DNA from: an uncultured Prevotellaceae bacterium
GTDB taxonomy: Bacteria; Bacteroidota; Bacteroidia; Bacteroidales; Bacteroidaceae
Reading direction: 5' to 3'
Assembly (NCBI GenBank): GCA_900318795.1
Contig: ONLU01000020.1
Span: 1-57,823 of the forward strand
DNA length: 57,823 bases
In this document: positions 31,490-40,018 of the stretch, piece after piece
Layout of the letters: each line of letters starts with the position of its first letter
Position numbering within the stretch: the first letter of the stretch is position 1
Made by a program: the position numbers and the translations under genes
The notes under the pieces: model-generated
What the model was told of the DNA's origin: nothing
The model's database searches: none
Seen by the model: only the letters and a program-made list of their open reading frames with translations

Positions 31490-31900
31490 TTACAAGGGGC
31501 GGTCAGCGGGTATGACCGCCCCTTTTTTCCTGTATCCGCTTGAGGTAAAGACGGCCAGCAGCCTGCCGGTCTCGTCTGTCACGCGGATTTCTGCATAAGG
31601 CATTTTGGGATGGTCTACCAACTCGCGAGCTTCTGCAAAGACATAGCCCTCGCTGACATTAGCCATGAAAGTAATATTGGCCGACGTCCCAAGCGTCAAT
31701 ATCAAGTGACTGTTAAAAGCTGCAGCACAAGCCAGGTCGGCTAGAGTAAACAAGGCCCCACCTTGACATACTCCCCCACCATTCAGGTGCTCTGGTGTCA
31801 CTAACATGCAGGCCTTGGCGTAGCCCTGCTTCACTTCCAAAAGTTCAACGCCCGCCAAGGCCGCAAAACGGTCTTTCTTGAAAAAATCTTTTAGTGTCAT
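31490..31900 (-). CDS. PaaI-like hotdog-fold acyl-CoA thioesterase
   Basis: A 136-residue single-domain hotdog thioesterase. The central motif is LNGGGVCQGGALFTLADLA, matching the PaaI pattern NGHxxxHGGxxFxLAD; the catalytic Asp of LAD is kept, but the His of the HGG part is Gln and the earlier His is Gly. PaaI enzymes hydrolyse (hydroxy)phenylacetyl-CoA. Its position, tail to tail with the arylacetate operon, supports a matching role in recovering CoA or releasing arylacetate. The last 11 codons (RKKGAVIPADRPL region) are also the terminator of the opposing operon. Confidence 0.85.
   Translation of the reverse strand: MTLKDFFKKDRFAALAGVELLEVKQGYAKACMLVTPEHLNGGGVCQGGALFTLADLACAAAFNSHLILTLGTSANITFMANVSEGYVFAEARELVDHPKMPYAEIRVTDETGRLLAVFTSSGYRKKGAVIPADRPL
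31496..31528 (+). terminator. Intrinsic terminator of the aryl-acid operon, inside the PaaI-like coding end
   Basis: A perfect 10-bp stem GGGGCGGTCA (31496-31505) with TGACCGCCCC (31513-31522), seven-base loop, then TTTTTT (31523-31528). It lies entirely within the coding sequence of the opposite-strand thioesterase, just before its stop at 31490-31492. Confidence 0.93.
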
Positions 31901-31925
31901 CTGTTTAATCTTCCCATGCCTGTGC

Positions 31926-33752
31926 TTATTTGACGTACTTCTTGCCGTTGATGATGTAAATACCCTTGGTTTGTGGTATCACACGTTGCCCAGAGAGGTT
32001 GTAGCAAGCCTCGGACGTGACATTATCAGCCTTCATGCGCAACTCACGGATGCCTGTCACAACGCCTTGCCGTCCATCTTTTGTGTAATAGCCACCATTA
32101 GCGAAAGGAAGATCTGCAGTCTTATTGCCCCCACTACTGAAGATGATATTATCGGGGGCAGTAGTCTTAGTAGTCGTCCACTTATAGACCTTGTTTCCAT
32201 TATCAGCCGTACCAACATACGTTGCCACGACGCCAGGCCAGCTGGTACCTACATAATCTTTGCCGTCGCCACCGTTCATCCATGCCCAAGTGAATATCTG
32301 ACTGCCCCATGAGACAGGAGCCTCAAAGAAAGCACAGATTTCTCCGGCATTCACCTTGCAGAACGAAGGAATACCACTAAACGTACCATCCTGTGGCTGT
32401 TCTTCCTCTTCGAATTCGGGCAGGGTGATGGCACTGGGTTCAATACCTTGCACATAGTAAACGTAGTGGTAACCGCTGATAGCCTTTTTCCACCGAGTGT
32501 CTGCCGGCGTATAGCTGGCAGCAGTGTTACCTACCACACACAGCAACATCTTGCCACCATTGCCTAATACCTGGACAACATAATAGTCCTTCGTAGAGCC
32601 CATCGGGATCATTTGGCTCATGCTAGTAATGCCAACGGCCTTGCGTACAGCCACCATGTTACCAATCTCCTGCTTGTATTTTTGCCAGTGTTTCAGGAAA
32701 ACACAAGGTGTACCCGGCATCGCCAGCAGATAGGCATTGGCGGCCAGTGTGTCCTTACGGAGCGGATCCTGCTGGACGGTAGCCGAACGGTATTCCGTAT
32801 CGTGATTCTCGACAAAGGTCACGGCATAGCGCTTATAGCTGCCATTATTGGAACTGACGACACTGGCATTGCTGAGCTTTGTCCAATCATTGTTGTTAAT
32901 GGCGTCGCGTACAGTGTAGCGGAAGGGGAAGTCAAAGACAGCACTCTGTATTTCTCCGTTGTCTTTTGTGGCGTTCAGCCATTTGATACAGTTGCTGGCA
33001 TTGCCATCCAAGAACTCACCTACCGAATAGGTGGGCTGTGCGTCCTTATTGTAAAGAGCCGTAAACTTGCCCGGATAGCCTTTCACCATATCGTAGCGGA
33101 AGCCTGCATAGCCCAAGTCTTCCAGTAGCATGTGCAGATAGGCCTTGACGTTAGTTTGCACGTTTTGGCTGGTATGGTCTAAGTCGCGCATGCCGCCCCA
33201 ATCTTCACAATTCTTATTATTATAAACCTCACTAGGCTGCTCAGGGTTTCCAAGACTGTATCCGTTTTGCGTGGCCCAAGTTCCACATGCTCCCCCGTCA
33301 TCATCAGAGCAGATGTCTGTAGACTTCAGCTCATAGGTTACACCCTTATAGGTCTCCTTCGGGAAATCAACCCAGTTGCTGACGTTTTTACGATGATTGA
33401 CGACCACATCAGCAATGGTACCAATGCCTTTATCCTCAAATGTTTTGATGAGTGAGCGCAGTTCTTCCTCAGTGCCGAACGAACTGTTGTAACGACCTTC
33501 ACCCGGGAACCAATAGAGATCGTCGTAACCCATCGACTGACCACCGCAATTAGCGCTCTGAGGAAGCCATACGAGTTTGAACACTTTCGCAAGATTATCG
33601 ACTTGCTTTTCCATACGAGTCCACTGTGTGTCCGAATAAGAGTTCCAGTAAAAGCCTTGCAGCATGACGCCTTCTTCGTTGTCGGGCCAACCTTGTGCCA
33701 ACATGGGCAGAGTGGCCAACGAAATAATGATGAAAGTAAATAATCGTTTCAT
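31926..33752 (-). CDS. Secreted alpha-amylase (GH13) with starch-binding-like module and C-terminal sorting-like tail
   Basis: A 608-residue exported glycoside hydrolase. After a signal peptide (ending MLAQG) comes the GH13 barrel with DVVVNHR, the nucleophile Asp in FRYDMVKG (residue 221), the acid/base Glu in VGEFLDG (246) and the third carboxylate in FVENHDTEYR (318). It would cleave alpha-1,4 linkages of starch or maltodextrins. Residues about 470-580 (FFEAPVSWGSQIFTWAW and following) resemble a starch-binding module. The end, CYNLSGQRVIPQTKGIYIIN and GKKYVK, matches the tail seen on two other exported proteins in this window. The ATG at 33752 fits the signal peptide and promoter; the upstream frame extension does not. 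Confidence 0.92.
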   Translation of the reverse strand: MKRLFTFIIISLATLPMLAQGWPDNEEGVMLQGFYWNSYSDTQWTRMEKQVDNLAKVFKLVWLPQSANCGGQSMGYDDLYWFPGEGRYNSSFGTEEELRSLIKTFEDKGIGTIADVVVNHRKNVSNWVDFPKETYKGVTYELKSTDICSDDDGGACGTWATQNGYSLGNPEQPSEVYNNKNCEDWGGMRDLDHTSQNVQTNVKAYLHMLLEDLGYAGFRYDMVKGYPGKFTALYNKDAQPTYSVGEFLDGNASNCIKWLNATKDNGEIQSAVFDFPFRYTVRDAINNNDWTKLSNASVVSSNNGSYKRYAVTFVENHDTEYRSATVQQDPLRKDTLAANAYLLAMPGTPCVFLKHWQKYKQEIGNMVAVRKAVGITSMSQMIPMGSTKDYYVVQVLGNGGKMLLCVVGNTAASYTPADTRWKKAISGYHYVYYVQGIEPSAITLPEFEEEEQPQDGTFSGIPSFCKVNAGEICAFFEAPVSWGSQIFTWAWMNGGDGKDYVGTSWPGVVATYVGTADNGNKVYKWTTTKTTAPDNIIFSSGGNKTADLPFANGGYYTKDGRQGVVTGIRELRMKADNVTSEACYNLSGQRVIPQTKGIYIINGKKYVK

Positions 33753-33780
33753 ATTGAATAGGTTATTGATTTTCTTGGTG

Positions 33781-33788
33781 CAAAGATA
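33781..33788 (-). promoter_or_regulatory. Promoter -7 element for the alpha-amylase gene
   Basis: Minus-strand TATCTTTG, 28 bases before the ATG at 33752. No good TTTG at the -33 distance, which may mean dependence on an activator. The amylase is thus separate from the comF-recX-prmC unit upstream. Confidence 0.6.
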
Positions 33789-33857
33789 CAAAGGATTTGA
33801 GAATGAAGGACAGAGAATGGGGATAAAATTTCATACAGGCTGTGCAATCGGTTGCAT

Positions 33858-34556
33858 TCAGCTCTTGGTAAAGCCCAGTGTCAAGACACTGAAACGAATA
33901 CCCGGAATGCCTTTGAGAGCATCCATACATGCCAACAGGGTTGCGCCCGTGGTGCAGACATCATCAATGAGCAGCACATGCTTACCCTCGACCATACTAC
34001 CGTCACGCAACTCAAACATATCTGCCACATTCTCCTGACGCTCCCGACGGTTCAACTGAGTCTGACTCTGTCGGAAGTGCTTCCTCTTGAGAACCTTCGT
34101 AACCACTGGCAGATGAGTAATATCACTGATGCCACGCGCCAGCTGTTCACTCTGGTTGTAGCCGCGCTGACGGAGTCGTTTGCGTGAGAGGGGAACGGGC
34201 AATAGCACATCGACTCCATCAAAAAAACCAGCCAACTGCATATCGCACCCCATCACACGACCCATATCCTCACCTATATCCGGACGATTATCGTATTTCA
34301 ACTGATAAACCATCTGGGCCATCTCCGAATGAGGCTCGTAATATATGAGAGCAGCTGCACGCTCAACAGGAGCCAAGTACCAGAACAACTGAGCCATCGG
34401 ATTATCATCAGGCGTAAACTGATAGGCAGTACGGGGCAAGTGCAGCTGACATACTGCACACAGGCTACGCTCCGTTGGCGACAGCCGTCTGCCACACACC
34501 ACACACAAGCGGGGAGAGACAAAGTCCAGGATTCTAGTCCACCAAGGTATCCTCAT
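33858..34556 (-). CDS. comF: ComF family phosphoribosyltransferase-like protein
   Basis: A 232-residue protein of the ComF family. An N-terminal zinc-finger (CVVCGRRLSPTERSLCAVC, four cysteines) precedes a type I PRTase fold whose PRPP loop is VLLIDDVCTTGAT. LPVPLSRKRLRQRGYNQSEQLA is the family signature. In naturally transformable bacteria ComF helps move DNA into the cytoplasm; the window also has comM. The ATG at 34556 overlaps the end of recX by 23 bases; a longer upstream frame inside recX is less likely. Confidence 0.9.
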   Translation of the reverse strand: MRIPWWTRILDFVSPRLCVVCGRRLSPTERSLCAVCQLHLPRTAYQFTPDDNPMAQLFWYLAPVERAAALIYYEPHSEMAQMVYQLKYDNRPDIGEDMGRVMGCDMQLAGFFDGVDVLLPVPLSRKRLRQRGYNQSEQLARGISDITHLPVVTKVLKRKHFRQSQTQLNRRERQENVADMFELRDGSMVEGKHVLLIDDVCTTGATLLACMDALKGIPGIRFSVLTLGFTKS

Positions 34557-35016
34557 CTGGTTCGTCCTCAACACTAATACACTGTCGGATAATATCGAAC
34601 GTGAAGCCACGTCCCAACGCAAACCGCATCAGTTTCTGATTCAGTTCATAATCGTTCTGCGCCTTGACTGTCCTGCGTTTCTGCTTCAGCAGAGGCCTCA
34701 GCACTGAGAGGTATTCCTCGTCTTCCACCTCGTCCAAGGCACGTTGGCGAATGTCCTCTGCGATATGCTTCTGCCACAAAGCCTGTTCTACCTTGCGACG
34801 CCCCCACTTGTTGTAGCGCACCTTGTCCTTGACAAAGGAACGGGCATAGCGTTCGTCGTCTACATAGCGCTCCTTGACCAGTCGCTCCATCACACGCGCC
34901 TGAGCCTCAGCATCCAGTTCCCAACGGCGCATTTTCTCCGTCATCTCCCACTGGCAGTGTTCAGCCTGTGCACACAGTGCAGCCAGTGTCAAATAGGCTT
35001 CATTCTCGGTTTTCAT
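34534..35016 (-). CDS. recX: Regulatory protein RecX
   Basis: A 160-residue RecX, which binds RecA filaments and limits their activity. The characteristic tri-helical repeats are visible: ERLVKERYVDDERYARSFV, the FVKDKVRYNKWGRRKVEQAL motif and a third helix bundle near the end (KLMRFALGRGFTFDIIRQCI). Length is normal. It lies 18 bases after prmC and overlaps comF. recA is not in the window. Confidence 0.9.
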   Translation of the reverse strand: MKTENEAYLTLAALCAQAEHCQWEMTEKMRRWELDAEAQARVMERLVKERYVDDERYARSFVKDKVRYNKWGRRKVEQALWQKHIAEDIRQRALDEVEDEEYLSVLRPLLKQKRRTVKAQNDYELNQKLMRFALGRGFTFDIIRQCISVEDEPDEDTLVD

Positions 35017-35034
35017 GATGCATTTTTTTTTGCC

Positions 35035-35877
35035 CTACCCCTTCCGTGCTCTTATCATACGTTGTTTGCCAAACTGGTCGGTCTTAATCTCGATGTCGCG
35101 GTACGACATGCTACTTAGCAACTGGGCCAGTTGTCCTGCAAAAAGAGGGTTTATTTCAAAATACAGCCAACCGTCATGGATGAGCGTTTGCTGTCCCAAC
35201 TTGGCAATGGCTCTATAGAACAGCAACGGATCGTCATCGGGTACGAAAAGGGCCTGGTGTGGCTCGTGTTCCAACACATTGGCTTCCATCGTCGCGCGTT
35301 CCTTATTACATATATAAGGCGGATTCGATATGATGATGTCTTTCGTCTGCTGAGCTGCAGCTGTGGCGAGAAGGACATCTTGCAGTTCAAAGTCTACAGT
35401 GACACCATTCAGCAGAGCATTCTCACAAGCCACCAGCAGGGCATCCTCAGAAATATCCCATGCCGTTACCTTTGCTTCAGGCAATTCTGCCGCCAGCGTG
35501 ATGGCGATGCATCCGCTTCCTGTTCCCACATCGAGTATGCTAAGGGCGGCATCGTTGCAGGCAGAATCTCTCACCTTTGTTGTGACCCACTGGCATAATT
35601 CCTCTGTTTCAGGTCGGGGGATGAGGACAGCGGGACTCACCTTGAAAGTACGTCCGCAAAAGTCGGCCTGACCCAAAACGTACTGTATAGGTTCGTGTTG
35701 TTCGAGCCGTTCAGTCAACTGTTGCAGTTCCTGTTGAGGCACATCGGCATCGCGTCCCATCAGCAAGTCGCTGAGGGAGAGTCCATAGCGCACCTCATAC
35801 AACATACGGGCGATGGCTTTTGCCTCGCCCGTATCGTATGTTCTGGCCAGTTGTTGCCATAGTTGCTGATAGCTCAT
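35035..35877 (-). CDS. prmC: Release factor glutamine methyltransferase
   Basis: A 280-residue SAM-dependent N5-glutamine methyltransferase that modifies the GGQ motif of peptide release factors. The N-terminal helical domain (about 1-75) is followed by the Rossmann methyltransferase with LDVGTGSGCIAI (115-126) and the catalytic NPPY motif (185-188), and IPRPETEEL between them is typical of PrmC. Length and motifs are normal. It begins one base after the preceding lipoprotein gene and runs into recX. Confidence 0.95.
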   Translation of the reverse strand: MSYQQLWQQLARTYDTGEAKAIARMLYEVRYGLSLSDLLMGRDADVPQQELQQLTERLEQHEPIQYVLGQADFCGRTFKVSPAVLIPRPETEELCQWVTTKVRDSACNDAALSILDVGTGSGCIAITLAAELPEAKVTAWDISEDALLVACENALLNGVTVDFELQDVLLATAAAQQTKDIIISNPPYICNKERATMEANVLEHEPHQALFVPDDDPLLFYRAIAKLGQQTLIHDGWLYFEINPLFAGQLAQLLSSMSYRDIEIKTDQFGKQRMIRARKG

Positions 35878-35878
35878 G

Positions 35879-37129
35879 TCAGTCTAAATAGGCAGCAGCC
35901 TGCAAGATACCATCCATGTTGACCCCCAGACTCTTCAGAATCTCTGTCAGCACATAGTCCTGATAACCAAACAGCTGTGAATTGATGAGGATGGTGGGTT
36001 TGTAGACTTTGGTAGTTTCGTCGTAAACAGTGCCCAGGAATAGTCTGCCCAGGTCGACATCCATCAGATACATCTTCAGGTTCAGGTTGTTGTTGAGATT
36101 CTCCACCAGCTTGTCGCACTCTTCCTTCGATTCAGTACCTTGTTCCATGAGTTGGTTCAGAGTGATGCCATCGAGCACCAGACAGTTTACATTCTCCACT
36201 GTTCCGTTAAACGTCAGGATGCCGTTCAGAGCCTTGACAATGAAGTCGGCCTTGAACTCGATGTCGTGCCTGATGAGCTTCCAGATGTTGGCATCATCGG
36301 TCAGCACGGTGTTCATCACGAGGATAGGCTCTGTGTCGCCCACCTTGGCATAAGTGATGTCGACGTTGCGACGGTGAGTACTCTCGCGTTCGCAGTCAAG
36401 GGTGATGTCGAAGTCCTTGTAGATGACCTCACCCGTAAAGGTGTTCTCACGCACGATGAAGGGCAATATGAGAGCCCAGAGGGGGCGTTCGCGTCGCGAG
36501 CCGGCGGTAATCTTCAACACTTGTTCACCATCCTTGGAAATGATCAGCAGTCTGGCCCGTGTCACGTTGATGTTCCAGTCGGCGATATAGGTATCCTTGT
36601 CCATCACTGCCTCGATGGTATAGTTGCTACCGTCATCGGCTTTGTATACCACCTGTCCCCTGCCGTTAGAGTTGCGCTGGAAATAATATGTGCTACCGTC
36701 TACACCAGCTTCTATGCTACCTGCCACATCCCACGTTGTCTCAAGCACATCGTTGAACGACTTATAGGTGAAGCGCACACCATAGGGTAAGGCTACGTTG
36801 AAATTGCCCCTAAGCAATTCCAGCAGGTTGGCCAGCTTGCTGTTGAAGTCGGCAAAGAGTTCATCGGCCGTGCCTCGTGTGGGTGCCTTGGACTGAGCTT
36901 TGGAATGACTGGCCTTGTAAAGGGGCTCCAGGTCCTGGAAGTTGAGCCCTGCCAGCTCCTGGTTCAGTTCGGCAGTGGTCTCTGTCAGCGGGTTGACAGG
37001 CTCATTGTCTATACCGCCTGCGGGTTGATCAACAGGAGTCTTGGCATCATCCTTGCTACATCCTGAAGCAACAATCATAACTGTCAAGAGTGACAGCAGG
37101 AAAAATAAAGCATTAATTCGTTTTGTCAT
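35879..37129 (-). CDS. Lipoprotein of unknown function
   Basis: A 416-residue lipoprotein (signal peptide ending VASGC, then SKDD). The mature part starts with a low-complexity Pro/Thr-rich linker and continues as a beta-rich domain with no enzyme motif I recognise. I start it at the ATG of MTKRINALFF; a GTG nine codons upstream (37156) overlaps the lipase stop as GTGA and could allow coupled translation. Co-transcribed with the lipase-like gene before it and prmC after it. Such lipoprotein pairs are common surface proteins in Bacteroidota. Function unknown. Confidence 0.75.
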   Translation of the reverse strand: MTKRINALFFLLSLLTVMIVASGCSKDDAKTPVDQPAGGIDNEPVNPLTETTAELNQELAGLNFQDLEPLYKASHSKAQSKAPTRGTADELFADFNSKLANLLELLRGNFNVALPYGVRFTYKSFNDVLETTWDVAGSIEAGVDGSTYYFQRNSNGRGQVVYKADDGSNYTIEAVMDKDTYIADWNINVTRARLLIISKDGEQVLKITAGSRRERPLWALILPFIVRENTFTGEVIYKDFDITLDCERESTHRRNVDITYAKVGDTEPILVMNTVLTDDANIWKLIRHDIEFKADFIVKALNGILTFNGTVENVNCLVLDGITLNQLMEQGTESKEECDKLVENLNNNLNLKMYLMDVDLGRLFLGTVYDETTKVYKPTILINSQLFGYQDYVLTEILKSLGVNMDGILQAAAYLD

Positions 37130-37152
37130 TTGGGTAGTTGTTTTTTTATTTG

Positions 37153-38448
37153 TCACAAAATACCTTTCAGATCCTCAGTGGTGATGGTAAACCAGGGATC
37201 AATCTTCAGATAGTGGCAGATTACTTGTATCAAGTCTACCACAAAGGGAATTGCCCCAACTTCGTGGGCACCCAACGTTTCCGATAATGCCGGTAGCTTG
37301 ACAGCCACCATGTATACAGTGCCATCAGCATAGGGATTCTTGTCACCCTTTTCACTCTCCACAATGGTAAAACCTTGCCGGCGGAAAAATTCCATCATCT
37401 GCACAGAGTTTTCAAAGGGTACACATGCATCCCGTCTATTGTGTACCAAGTCGATGTGTTCTTCCTTGCGGGGGATCCAGCCCTTCGACAGATTGTCTTG
37501 TTCAAAGACCTTCATAAACTTTAGCGACAGTTCACTATTGAAGTCAAGCAGGATGGGCTGTATCCATTTTTCTATCTTTGAGGAAGCCAACTTTCCCTCT
37601 ATCTCGTCGCGTTTGTACTCCATGCTCAACAGCATCGGACCTATGTTGCTCAAGGTTGGTTCCTTGAACAGCAGACTGTTGCTTACTCCCAGATTGAAGT
37701 ACTCGTTGTAGGCTAACAGCGTGCTAATGACGGTAGAGGGCATAGATGTCTCGCGCGAACTGACCAACTGGCGATAGGTTTCACCAATGTCGCAGGGGCC
37801 TCCACCAGCAACGGTGTGGGTGAATTTGATGTCGGGATATTTCTCAGTACATAGCCGCAGCACTCCCATAGAGGTCTGGCCTCCCTCAGAATAGCCAAGG
37901 TTGAAGAGGAAGTCGTCCCAGATATATCCTTTTTCCTTGAGCAGCTCGCGTGCTGCCAGCAGAGCATCAACGCTGGCCTGGGCATTGGCGCGTGAAATAC
38001 AGTAGGCCTGATTCTTGTCTTCTGTAACGCCAAAGCCATAGTAGTCGGCTGCCACGGCAAACATCTTGCTGCCTGCCACCTTTATGATGATGCCCACATC
38101 ACCCTTTGAGGGACATTGGTCGCGCTGGAACACAGTGAAGTGGTTATAAAGCACCATGCCACGTGCATGCCTCTTGTCGCTCTCTATCTCGTCACCAATG
38201 ACTATAGTACCAGAGAGGGTTACGGGATTGCCATAGGGGTCAAGCGAAGGATACTCAATGTTGTAGACGGTTGTCTTACTGCTTTCGTAACGAATGGTGT
38301 CGGTGAAGCAGGCCGAAGGCAAAGTCTCCTCGACAGGATCGATAATGGGCTCGACTGGTTGGGTTTCATCCTTATCGCTACAGGATGTTAACGGCAGGGT
38401 GAGTACGAGAACTAACAATAAAAAAAGCCAATGATATTTTTTTATCAT
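37153..38448 (-). CDS. Lipase-like alpha/beta-hydrolase lipoprotein
   Basis: A 431-residue lipoprotein (lipobox PLTSC, C23) with an alpha/beta-hydrolase fold of the secretory-lipase type. The nucleophile elbow is GYSEGG (185-190, S187), DYYGFG (about 135-140) precedes it, and VHNRRDACVPFENS (about 345-358) holds the acid residue. The His is likely the H393-type residue near LGAHEVGAIP close to the C-terminus. It probably hydrolyses esters at the cell surface; the substrate is unknown. First gene of a unit with the next lipoprotein, prmC, recX and comF. Its promoter overlaps that of ribD. Confidence 0.8.
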   Translation of the reverse strand: MIKKYHWLFLLLVLVLTLPLTSCSDKDETQPVEPIIDPVEETLPSACFTDTIRYESSKTTVYNIEYPSLDPYGNPVTLSGTIVIGDEIESDKRHARGMVLYNHFTVFQRDQCPSKGDVGIIIKVAGSKMFAVAADYYGFGVTEDKNQAYCISRANAQASVDALLAARELLKEKGYIWDDFLFNLGYSEGGQTSMGVLRLCTEKYPDIKFTHTVAGGGPCDIGETYRQLVSSRETSMPSTVISTLLAYNEYFNLGVSNSLLFKEPTLSNIGPMLLSMEYKRDEIEGKLASSKIEKWIQPILLDFNSELSLKFMKVFEQDNLSKGWIPRKEEHIDLVHNRRDACVPFENSVQMMEFFRRQGFTIVESEKGDKNPYADGTVYMVAVKLPALSETLGAHEVGAIPFVVDLIQVICHYLKIDPWFTITTEDLKGIL

Positions 38449-38474
38449 AAGTAAATTCTATAAATTTCACGGAG

Positions 38475-38532
38475 CAAAGGTACGAAAAAAAAAGGTAATT
38501 GCAAGTTATCTCGGAAAAAATGTGTAATTTTG
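38475..38532. promoter_or_regulatory. Overlapping divergent promoters for the lipase unit (minus) and ribD (plus)
   Basis: On the minus strand TACCTTTG is at 38475-38482 with CTTG at 38502-38505. On the plus strand TAATTTTG is at 38525-38532 with TTG at 38499-38501. The two -33 boxes overlap in the palindrome TTGCAA, so the promoters cannot be occupied fully at once. The ribD -7 element ends five bases before its ATG (38538), so the ribD mRNA would be leaderless or nearly so. Confidence 0.6.
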
Positions 38533-38537
38533 CATCT

Positions 38538-39458
38538 ATGATCAACGATAAGACATATATGCGTCGCTGTCTGCAGTTAGCAGCCAATGGCATTCAAGGA
38601 GCACGGCCCAACCCCATGGTGGGAGCCGTTGTTGTGGCTGATGGGCGAATCATCGGCGAGGGTTATCATGTGCGCTATGGCGAGGGCCATGCCGAGGTAA
38701 ATGCCTTTGCCAGCGTACGTTCCGAGGACGAGCCACTACTGCCCGAGTCAACCATCTATGTGTCCCTGGAGCCTTGTTCCCACTATGGCAAGACGCCTCC
38801 TTGTGCCGACCTCATCATCAGCAAGGCAGTCAAACGGGTGGTTGTAGGTTGCATAGACCCTTTTGCCAAAGTGCAGGGACGCGGCATTGAGAAGATTCGT
38901 CAAGCCGGCATCGAGGTTACTGTAGGCATATTGGAGCAGGAGTGCCAGTGGCTGAACCGCCGTTTCTTCACCTACCACTCGAAACACCGCCCGTACATCA
39001 TCCTGAAGTGGGCACAGACGGCCAATGGTTTCATTGACGACCACTTCCAGCCCCTCATGATCAGCAACGAGCAGACCCAGATGCTCTCACACCAGTTGCG
39101 GGCTGAGGAAGATGCCATCCTGGTAGGCCATACCACCTTCAACCGCGACCACCCTCGTTTGGATGTACGCCATTGGCACGGCCCCAAACCCCGGCGAATA
39201 GTCCTGACACACGACCGTCCCTTGCCTCAACTGATGGACGACCTCTATCAGCATGGGGTACAGTCACTGATTGTGGAGGGAGGCCTACAGACGCACGAGT
39301 CGTTCTTTCAGTCAGGTCTGTGGGATGAGCTCAGGATAGAGACCAACCACCTGCTGATGGTTTCTGATGGCACTCACGCCCCCCAGCTACCGGCTCTGGG
39401 CAAGCTAAGAAGCCATCAGTCCTACGATGGCAACAGCCTCGATGTCTATACGAAATAG
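38538..39458 (+). CDS. ribD: Riboflavin biosynthesis deaminase/reductase RibD
   Basis: A 306-residue bifunctional enzyme of riboflavin synthesis: a CMP/dCMP-like deaminase domain (about 1-145) and an HTP reductase domain (about 146-306). The zinc site is H51 and E53 (HAEVNA), with C80 and C89 (PCSHYGKTPPC). The reductase half starts PYIILKWAQTANGFI and includes EGGLQTHESF near the end. The C-terminal half is somewhat shorter than in E. coli RibD (367 in total). Start chosen at MINDKTYMRR, right after the promoter. It ends one base from the convergent RNase H gene. Confidence 0.94.
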   Translation: MINDKTYMRRCLQLAANGIQGARPNPMVGAVVVADGRIIGEGYHVRYGEGHAEVNAFASVRSEDEPLLPESTIYVSLEPCSHYGKTPPCADLIISKAVKRVVVGCIDPFAKVQGRGIEKIRQAGIEVTVGILEQECQWLNRRFFTYHSKHRPYIILKWAQTANGFIDDHFQPLMISNEQTQMLSHQLRAEEDAILVGHTTFNRDHPRLDVRHWHGPKPRRIVLTHDRPLPQLMDDLYQHGVQSLIVEGGLQTHESFFQSGLWDELRIETNHLLMVSDGTHAPQLPALGKLRSHQSYDGNSLDVYTK

Positions 39459-39459
39459 T

Positions 39460-39927
39460 TTATTTACGCCCGAAGTCAGCTGGCACTTCGCCCCACTTCT
39501 GCGTCTCCCACTTGATAATGGGATTTCGCCATGTATGGGTCTGTAGCCAACGCTCGGCACGGAGGATAATCTGATACAGCTGCTCCGTCTCAGGAGTACG
39601 CTCCAGCTTGGTCTTGCACTTGCGCTTGTTCACCCAGAGAATAGCATTGTAGGAGTCGCTGTAGACGGCCTTGTCGTGCAAGCCCTTCTGCTGCATCAGT
39701 GCCAAGGCGTGCACGATAGCCAGAAACTCGCCGATGTTGTTAGTGCCCTTCATGGGTCCGAAGTGGAACACGCGCGCCCCCGTCTGCAGGTCGATGGCCT
39801 GATACTCCATCGGCCCAGGGTTGCCGCTGCATGCCGCGTCCACGGCCCAGGCGTCGGCCCTGACCTCGGGGGGCAGCGGCAGCACCGTGTCGTGGCGGTA
39901 GTCGGGTGGATTCGTCGTCTTCGTCAT
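39460..39927 (-). CDS. Ribonuclease H family protein
   Basis: A 155-residue RNase H fold protein. The four acidic catalytic residues are present: D30 (VDAACSGNPGP), E67 (TNNIGEF), D91 (YSDSYNAI) and D151 (VPADFGRK). It would cleave the RNA strand of RNA-DNA hybrids. It is of the bacterial type that lacks the N-terminal hybrid-binding domain. The WVNKRKC basic patch after the third acid is family-typical. It is convergent with ribD with one base between stops. Confidence 0.9.
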   Translation of the reverse strand: MTKTTNPPDYRHDTVLPLPPEVRADAWAVDAACSGNPGPMEYQAIDLQTGARVFHFGPMKGTNNIGEFLAIVHALALMQQKGLHDKAVYSDSYNAILWVNKRKCKTKLERTPETEQLYQIILRAERWLQTHTWRNPIIKWETQKWGEVPADFGRK

Positions 39928-39986
39928 AATCAGGCTGCGAAATTATAAAAAAATACGCAACATACCAAATATTTCCCACGCTTTTA

Positions 39987-40018
39987 TTTGTTTTCCTCGA
40001 AAAATATCCCTACCTTTG
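39987..40018 (+). promoter_or_regulatory. Promoter for the structured RNA and LytTR gene
   Basis: TTTG (39987-39990), 20-base spacer, TACCTTTG (40011-40018), a perfect consensus. The nearest plausible start codon is about 370 bases downstream (40392), leaving a long structured leader. Confidence 0.85.
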
